NCBI GenBank assembly: GCA_903904635.1
Contig: CAIVDH010000190.1
Span: forward strand, 1-10,261
Reading direction: 5' to 3'
Source: an uncultured Burkholderiales bacterium
GTDB lineage: Bacteria > Pseudomonadota > Gammaproteobacteria > Burkholderiales > Burkholderiaceae_D
Length of the DNA stretch: 10,261 bases
Position numbers and translations under genes: made by a program. The stretch's first letter is position 1; the number at the start of each line of letters is the position of its first letter. Shown one piece after another: positions 5,746 to 10,261 of this stretch. Under the pieces are notes generated by a model that worked only from the letters and a program-made list of their open reading frames with translations, had not been told where the DNA came from and ran no database searches.

Positions 5746-7062
5746 ATGCCTACGTCTGCTAAAGCTCTTTCCTATCAATCCGGATTCGGCAATGAATTTG
5801 CCACTGAGGCGCTGGCTGGTTCTTTACCCATCGCACAAAATTCGCCACAAAAAGTAGCGCACGGTTTGTATGCGGAGCAGCTTACAGGTACAGCATTTAC
5901 TGCACCACGCGCGCAGAATAAACGTTCATGGTTATATCGGATACGTCCGGCTGCAATGCATGGCGCTTTCAAAGCTGTATCCAGTGGCATGCTGCAAAGC
6001 GGGCCGTTTGATGCCGCTGCTGTCACGCCCAACCAGTTGCGCTGGAATCCTATGCCTATACCGGCTGCGACTACGCCTACAGATTTCATTGCAGGCCTGT
6101 TTACCGTTGCCGGCAATGGCAGCGCAGATAGTCAGAGCGGTATTGCGATACATATTTATGCAGCCAATCGCTCTATGCAGGATAGCTATTTTTATAACGC
6201 CGATGGCGAGATGCTGATCGTACCGCAGCAGGGAAAATTATTGCTGCGTACGGAAATGGGATTGCTCGAAGTGGCGCCAGGTGAGATTGCTGTTTTGCCG
6301 CGCGGCGTGCGTTTCGCTGTTGATCTGCTTGAAGAATTAGCGCGGGGCTATGTTTGCGAAAATTATGGGGCAGCTTTTAGCTTGCCTGAGTTGGGACCTA
6401 TAGGCGCCAATGGCCTGGCTAATCCGCGAGATTTTCAGGCGCCGGTTGCGGCCTATGAAGATTGTGAAGGTGCGTTTACCTTGCTGACAAAATTCGGTGG
6501 ACGGTTATGGTCTGCTGATATAGGTCATTCACCTTTGGATGTGGTGGCCTGGCACGGTAATTACGCACCCTATAAATATAATCTCGCCCATTTCAATACA
6601 ATAAATTCTGTCAGCTTTGATCATGCTGATCCTTCTATTTTTACGGTATTGACTTCGCCTTCAGATACGCCTGGCACGGCGAATGTAGACTTCGTGATTT
6701 TCCCGCCGCGCTGGATGGTGGCCGAGCATACTTTCCGGCCGCCCTGGTTTCATCGTAATCTGATGAGTGAATATATGGGCTTGATACAAGGTGTCTATGA
6801 TGCCAAGGCGGAGGGCTTTTTGCCGGGTGGCGGCAGCCTGCATAACTGCATGAGTGGGCATGGACCAGATGCCGCTACCTTTGAGAAGGCAAGTAATGTG
6901 CAGCTTGCGCCGCATAAGATCGATCACACATTGGCATTCATGTTTGAAAGCCGCTACGTAATCAGGCCTACCGAAGCCGCAATGGCCTCGCCACAATTGC
7001 AGCAAGATTATTTGCAATGCTGGCAGGGACTGAAGAAGAATTTTTCTATAGAAAAAAATTAA
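5746..7062 (+). CDS. hmgA: Homogentisate 1,2-dioxygenase
   Basis: HmgA is a cytoplasmic non-haem Fe(II) dioxygenase that opens the homogentisate ring to maleylacetoacetate. The 438-aa product has the family N-terminus ([16 protein letters not shown]) and full length. The iron ligands are all present: H336 (PPWFHRN), E342 (SEYMG) and H372 (SGHGPD), one position off the human enzyme (335, 341, 371). The active-site His corresponds to H293 in VSFDHADPS. The [12 protein letters not shown] block is also intact. I chose ATG 5746 over an in-frame TTG at 5731 because the family begins just before the YQSGFGNEF motif. No strong ribosome site is seen (TGGA at 5736-5739). It lies 24 bp after the DUF2783 gene and 2 bp before fumarylacetoacetase. 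No substitution suggests loss of activity. Confidence 0.98.
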   Translation: MPTSAKALSYQSGFGNEFATEALAGSLPIAQNSPQKVAHGLYAEQLTGTAFTAPRAQNKRSWLYRIRPAAMHGAFKAVSSGMLQSGPFDAAAVTPNQLRWNPMPIPAATTPTDFIAGLFTVAGNGSADSQSGIAIHIYAANRSMQDSYFYNADGEMLIVPQQGKLLLRTEMGLLEVAPGEIAVLPRGVRFAVDLLEELARGYVCENYGAAFSLPELGPIGANGLANPRDFQAPVAAYEDCEGAFTLLTKFGGRLWSADIGHSPLDVVAWHGNYAPYKYNLAHFNTINSVSFDHADPSIFTVLTSPSDTPGTANVDFVIFPPRWMVAEHTFRPPWFHRNLMSEYMGLIQGVYDAKAEGFLPGGGSLHNCMSGHGPDAATFEKASNVQLAPHKIDHTLAFMFESRYVIRPTEAAMASPQLQQDYLQCWQGLKKNFSIEKN

Positions 7063-7064
7063 AC

Positions 7065-8339
7065 ATGCATCCTAACGATCCACAACTAAAATCATTCATC
7101 GCAGTCGCAGCCGATTCAGATTTCCCGATACAAAATCTGCCTTTCGGTATATTTAGTACGCACAGCAATCCTGCTTTGCGCACCGGTGTGGCGATTGGTG
7201 ATTATGTACTTGATCTGGCAGAACTGGAGCGTGCAGGCATATTGCAAATTGCTGCGCATAGCGTGTTCAATCAACCCACCCTTAATGCTTATATTGCATT
7301 AGGCAAAACCATTTGGCGCAGTACACGCGCTGCAATTAGTTCATTGCTCCGAGCTGATAATCCCAGGCTGCGTGATGATGCCGCCCTGCGCAAGCTGACT
7401 TTAGTGCCGCAGTCGGATGCGATTATGCATATACCCATCAGGGTAGAGGGTTATACTGATTTTTATTCTTCCAAAGAGCATGCGACAAATGTCGGCATGA
7501 TGTTTCGTGATCCGGCTAACGCGCTGCTGCCTAACTGGCTGCATCTGCCGGTAGGCTATAACGGCCGCGCCAGTTCAGTGGTCGTCAGCGATACGGATGT
7601 GCGGCGTCCTATGGGACAAGTGAAATCACCAACTGCCGAGCTGCCATCTTATGCGCCCTGTGCCAAGCTTGATTTCGAGTTGGAGATGGCGTTTATTGTG
7701 GGAGCAGAGTCGGCGCTGGGCGAGCCGGTATCTATCGATCAGGCTGAAGATTTTATGTTCGGCATGGTGCTGCTCAATGACTGGAGTGCGCGCGACATAC
7801 AACAATGGGAATATGTACCGCTCGGTCCTTTCAATGCCAAGACCTTTGCGACTTCAATTTCACCCTGGATCGTGACGATGGATGCGCTACAACCTTTCCG
7901 TGTTGCCGGGCCGGTGCAGGAACCTTTGCCGCTGCCTTATTTGCAGCAGAGCGGTAAAAATAATTTCGATATTGTGCTTGAAGTACAGCTACAACCAGCA
8001 ACAGCAACAGAGCCCAGCACCATTAGTCGCACAAATTTTCAGACCATGTACTGGAGCGCAGAGCAGCAACTTGCGCATCACACGGTTTCTGGCTGCAATC
8101 TGCGTGTGGGTGATCTGATGGGTTCGGGGACTGTGAGTGGCAGCGAGACTAACACTTTCGGTAGCCTGCTTGAATTAAGTTGGAATGGTCAGCGGCCATT
8201 GACGCTGGCTGATGGCAGTACGCAGCGCAGTTTTTTGCAGGATGGTGATAAGGTCATCATGCGTGGCTGGTGTCAGGGTCAGGCCTATCGGATAGGTTTT
8301 GGTTCGGTAGTCGGCCGCATTCTGCCAGCATTGCACTAG
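7065..8339 (+). CDS. fahA: Fumarylacetoacetase (fumarylacetoacetate hydrolase)
   Basis: The last enzyme of homogentisate breakdown, cleaving fumarylacetoacetate to fumarate and acetoacetate (also called HmgB). The 424-aa protein has the FAH N-terminal domain (about 1-120) and the catalytic beta-roll domain. The residues known from mouse FAH are present, all shifted by +6: metal ligands D132, E205, E207 and D239, catalytic H139, and substrate contacts Y134 and R148. They sit in the blocks YTDFYSSKEHATN, DFELEMAF and LLNDWSARDIQQWEYVPLGPF. The C-terminal GSGTVSG and SLLELSWNG blocks are intact. The ATG at 7065 lies 2 bp after the hmgA stop; an in-frame TTG at 7017 inside hmgA is not needed. There is no clear ribosome site, only an A-rich tract, so translational coupling to hmgA is likely. 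Confidence 0.97.
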   Translation: MHPNDPQLKSFIAVAADSDFPIQNLPFGIFSTHSNPALRTGVAIGDYVLDLAELERAGILQIAAHSVFNQPTLNAYIALGKTIWRSTRAAISSLLRADNPRLRDDAALRKLTLVPQSDAIMHIPIRVEGYTDFYSSKEHATNVGMMFRDPANALLPNWLHLPVGYNGRASSVVVSDTDVRRPMGQVKSPTAELPSYAPCAKLDFELEMAFIVGAESALGEPVSIDQAEDFMFGMVLLNDWSARDIQQWEYVPLGPFNAKTFATSISPWIVTMDALQPFRVAGPVQEPLPLPYLQQSGKNNFDIVLEVQLQPATATEPSTISRTNFQTMYWSAEQQLAHHTVSGCNLRVGDLMGSGTVSGSETNTFGSLLELSWNGQRPLTLADGSTQRSFLQDGDKVIMRGWCQGQAYRIGFGSVVGRILPALH

Positions 8340-8411
8340 CGGGTATTTTTTTTAGCCGGCCGTATTCCACAGCGGGTATCATTGCGGCTTTAAAAGACGG
8401 GGGCTACCCGC
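8338..8411. repeat. Short direct and inverted repeats in the fahA-TRAP spacer
   Basis: The 88-bp gap contains agcgggtat twice (8338-8346 and 8371-8379) and the inverted form tacccgc (8405-8411). The second copy and the inverted copy can form a 7-bp stem with a 26-nt loop. A T-tract at 8346-8353 follows the first copy. Possible roles are an attenuator or RNA-processing hairpin tuning transporter versus enzyme expression; it could also be chance. A GCCGGC palindrome sits at 8354-8359. Confidence 0.35.
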
Positions 8412-8427
8412 AAGTCAGGGAGATCTT

Positions 8428-8973
8428 ATGCATGAACCGGGTGTGAGTGACGAGTCAGATGTGCCGCTGGTGCGCGGTCCTGTAGGACAGGGTCTGTATA
8501 TATTGAGTAAGGGATGCGCTATAGGCGGCGGACTGTTGTTCGTAGCGCTGGTTTTGATGTCTCTGGTTTCTATCGTTGGCCGCAAACTCTTTTCCATGCC
8601 CGTTCCGGGCGATATAGAAATTATGCAAATGGGTACGGCAGTGGCATCGGCTGCCATGCTCGCGTATTGCGAAATGATGCGCCACCATTTGCGCGTCGAT
8701 TTTTTTACCGCAAAATTATCCCCACAAAATAAAGACCGGCTTGATGCGCTCTCGCATCTGCTGTTAGCGATCGTTGCCATGTTGATTGCCTGGCGTACGG
8801 GTGTTGCTGCCGCGTCGCTGAAAGAAGCGGGCGAGACTTCTATGATGTTGTCCTGGCCCGTATGGCCTGCGGTGGCGCTACTGGTGCCCAGCTTTGTATT
8901 GCTGGCTGCAGCGGGTTTATATAACGCTGGCTTGCACTGGCATTTTTCAACACAGCAGGAGGCAACAGCATGA
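8428..8973 (+). CDS. TRAP transporter small permease subunit (DctQ-type)
   Basis: A 181-aa inner-membrane protein with four hydrophobic segments (about residues 31-51, 64-82, 107-127 and 143-166) and the DctQ signature PVPGDIEI (58-65) after the first. The cytoplasmic N-terminus of about 28 residues is acidic and somewhat longer than usual. DctQ pairs with DctM to form the sodium-driven permease that takes substrate from a periplasmic binding protein. AGGGAG (8417-8422) sits 5 bases before the ATG. Following fumarylacetoacetase, it probably serves uptake of the aromatic acid fed to the hydroxylase, although TRAP substrates cannot be read from the permease. It overlaps the large subunit gene by four bases. 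Confidence 0.92.
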   Translation: MHEPGVSDESDVPLVRGPVGQGLYILSKGCAIGGGLLFVALVLMSLVSIVGRKLFSMPVPGDIEIMQMGTAVASAAMLAYCEMMRHHLRVDFFTAKLSPQNKDRLDALSHLLLAIVAMLIAWRTGVAAASLKEAGETSMMLSWPVWPAVALLVPSFVLLAAAGLYNAGLHWHFSTQQEATA

Positions 8974-10261
8974 GCGGCATGGGGATAGGACTTTTCATGT
9001 TCGCTATTTTGATGGGGCTGCTGGCGCTGCGTGTGCATATTGGTATTGCGATGTTTTTGGTTGGTGCGGGCGGCTTTGTGGTGATGAATGATTTTTCATG
9101 GCTACCGCTTTTGAATTCACTGAAAAATGTCGCTTATGCGCGCTTTTCAAATTACGACCTCGCTGTGATTCCATTGTTTATGCTGATGGGCCAGTTCGCA
9201 ACCAACGGTGGACTATCGCGTGCCTTGTTTATTTGCGTGAATAATTTTGTTGGTCATTTTCGTGGTGGTGTGGCGATGGCTGCGGTGGGTGCCTGTGCTG
9301 CATTTGGTGCGATCTGCGGTTCATCATTAGCGACTGCTGCAACAATGGGTCAGGTCGCGCTGCCTGAACTGAAGCGTTATAAATATTCAGGTTCGCTGGC
9401 CACTGGCGCGCTGGCTGCCGGTGGCACGCTGGGCATCATGATTCCACCCTCGGTTCCGCTAGTAATTTATGCGGTGCTGACGCAGGAATCCATAGGCAAA
9501 CTGTTTATGGCAGCGATCATTCCGGGTTTGTTGGCGATGGCTGGTTATATGCTGGTCATACGCATTATGGTGACCATAAATCCGGAATCTGGCCCTGCTG
9601 GCGCGCGTGTGCCGCTGGCTGCTGCACTGCGTTCTTTGGTAGGTGTCATTCCTATTCTTTTGGTATTTGTTGTGGTGATCGTTGGCATCTATGGCGGCTG
9701 GGCCAATCCCACTGAAGCGGCGTCTATCGGTGTAGCAGCATGCGGCATACTTGCCGTGATCACGGGCGGCATGCGGCTAGAGGGAATTATTAAAAGTCTG
9801 GTTGGAACTGCTGAAGCCACGGCGATGATTTTTCTGGTGCTGCTGGGTGCAGATATGCTCAACTCAGGGCTGGCGATTACGCAGATGCCTACCGAGCTTG
9901 CGCAGTGGGTGCAAAGTAGTGGATTGCCGCCCTTGTCAGTCATTTTTGCAATACTGTTGATTTATATTTTTCTCGGCTGCGTCATGGATTCACTGTCGAT
10001 GATATTGCTGACGATACCGATTTTTTATCCTATCGTGATGGGCCTGGATTTCTGGGGGCTGGCGGTGGAAGATAAGTCGGTCTGGTTCGGTATACTTGCG
10101 TTGATGGTGGTGGAGATCGGTCTGGTACATCCACCTGTGGGCATGAACATTTACATTATCAATAAGATAGCCAAGGATGTACCGCTGATGGACACTTTTA
10201 AAGGGGTATTGCCTTTCCTTGCTTCAGATTTGATACGTACTGTGCTGCTCGTGTTTTTCCC
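8970..10261 (+). CDS. TRAP transporter large permease subunit (DctM-type), 3'-truncated by window end
   Basis: The frame is open from ATG 8970 to the last base (430 complete codons), so most of a usual 425-440 aa protein is present and the stop must lie just outside. Family marks in order: PLFMLMGQFA, the GAICGSSLATAATMG block, GTLGIMIPPSVPLVIYA (PPS at 159-161), WANPTEAAS (from W244), LGCVMDSLSM (GCVMD at 336-340) and VHPPVGMNIYIIN. It is strongly hydrophobic with about a dozen membrane spans. DctM is the ion-coupled transport subunit. The start overlaps the small-subunit stop as ATGA (8970-8973), with AGGAGG at 8956-8961. The periplasmic DctP-type binding protein is not in the window and probably follows. 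Confidence 0.95.
   Translation, partial: MSGMGIGLFMFAILMGLLALRVHIGIAMFLVGAGGFVVMNDFSWLPLLNSLKNVAYARFSNYDLAVIPLFMLMGQFATNGGLSRALFICVNNFVGHFRGGVAMAAVGACAAFGAICGSSLATAATMGQVALPELKRYKYSGSLATGALAAGGTLGIMIPPSVPLVIYAVLTQESIGKLFMAAIIPGLLAMAGYMLVIRIMVTINPESGPAGARVPLAAALRSLVGVIPILLVFVVVIVGIYGGWANPTEAASIGVAACGILAVITGGMRLEGIIKSLVGTAEATAMIFLVLLGADMLNSGLAITQMPTELAQWVQSSGLPPLSVIFAILLIYIFLGCVMDSLSMILLTIPIFYPIVMGLDFWGLAVEDKSVWFGILALMVVEIGLVHPPVGMNIYIINKIAKDVPLMDTFKGVLPFLASDLIRTVLLVFF

Noticed and set aside
7017..7064. TTG start of fumarylacetoacetase overlapping hmgA
   Set aside because: The added residues do not resemble the FAH N-terminus, and ATG 7065 lies 2 bp after the hmgA stop as expected for coupling.
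7985..8012. CAA/CAG-rich low-complexity run inside fahA
   Set aside because: It encodes a short loop in a spot where FAH proteins vary, the frame is intact and conserved blocks resume right after, so it is not an expansion of note.
8415..9038. 207-aa minus-strand open frame
   Set aside because: It lies opposite the TRAP small subunit, is rich in His, Ser, Thr and Pro with no recognisable domain, and the plus-strand frame has a ribosome site and a family signature.
9689..9943. 84-aa minus-strand open frame at the right end
   Set aside because: It is antisense to the DctM reading frame, which is continuous from 8970 to the window end with family motifs on both sides.
1..10261. CRISPR array, tRNA or rRNA genes, transposase
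   Set aside because: No regularly spaced repeat-spacer array, no cloverleaf with a CCA-type end and no transposase or integrase motif was seen on either strand.

Overview
The window looks like a chromosomal stretch from a betaproteobacterium, most likely of the order Burkholderiales. Oxalobacteraceae-like genera with moderate GC are a reasonable guess. The basis is the protein flavour: a betaproteobacterial-type elongation factor P, an IclR-controlled homogentisate cluster linked to a 3-hydroxyphenylacetate-type flavoprotein hydroxylase, and a TRAP transporter. Base composition is near-balanced, with AT-rich spacers. Genus cannot be fixed by eye.

Left part (1-1660). The window opens inside efp (C-terminal part), which ends at a strong hairpin terminator. 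An AT-rich spacer with four imperfect 12-bp repeats leads to a bactofilin gene. A second, two-way terminator separates it from a convergent minus-strand gene for a small secreted protein resembling surface-adhesin protein E.

Middle (1759-2827). An IclR-family regulator on the minus strand is divergent from the catabolic operon. The 286-bp gap between them holds an 89-bp multi-hairpin element with 18-bp inverted ends (17/18 matching), two back-to-back sigma70-like promoters, and a dyad that overlaps the -35 box of the operon promoter.

Right part (2828-10261). A tightly packed plus-strand operon runs to the window end. It encodes an MBL-fold protein that has lost its second-metal ligands, a 574-aa FAD hydroxylase (MhaA-like), a 64-aa DUF2783 protein (MhaB-like), homogentisate 1,2-dioxygenase (HmgA), fumarylacetoacetase (FahA/HmgB), and the small and large membrane subunits of a TRAP transporter. 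The large subunit is cut by the window end.

Read together, the operon can import an aromatic acid (TRAP), hydroxylate it to homogentisate (MhaAB-like), open the ring to maleylacetoacetate (HmgA) and cleave fumarylacetoacetate to fumarate and acetoacetate (FahA). Two expected parts are not visible: maleylacetoacetate isomerase and the TRAP periplasmic binding protein. They could lie downstream or elsewhere. The least explained items are the degenerate MBL protein and the palindromic element in the regulator's predicted leader. HmgA and FahA keep all the catalytic residues I could check. The MhaAB assignment rests on gene pairing, sizes and context rather than on substrate-specific residues.
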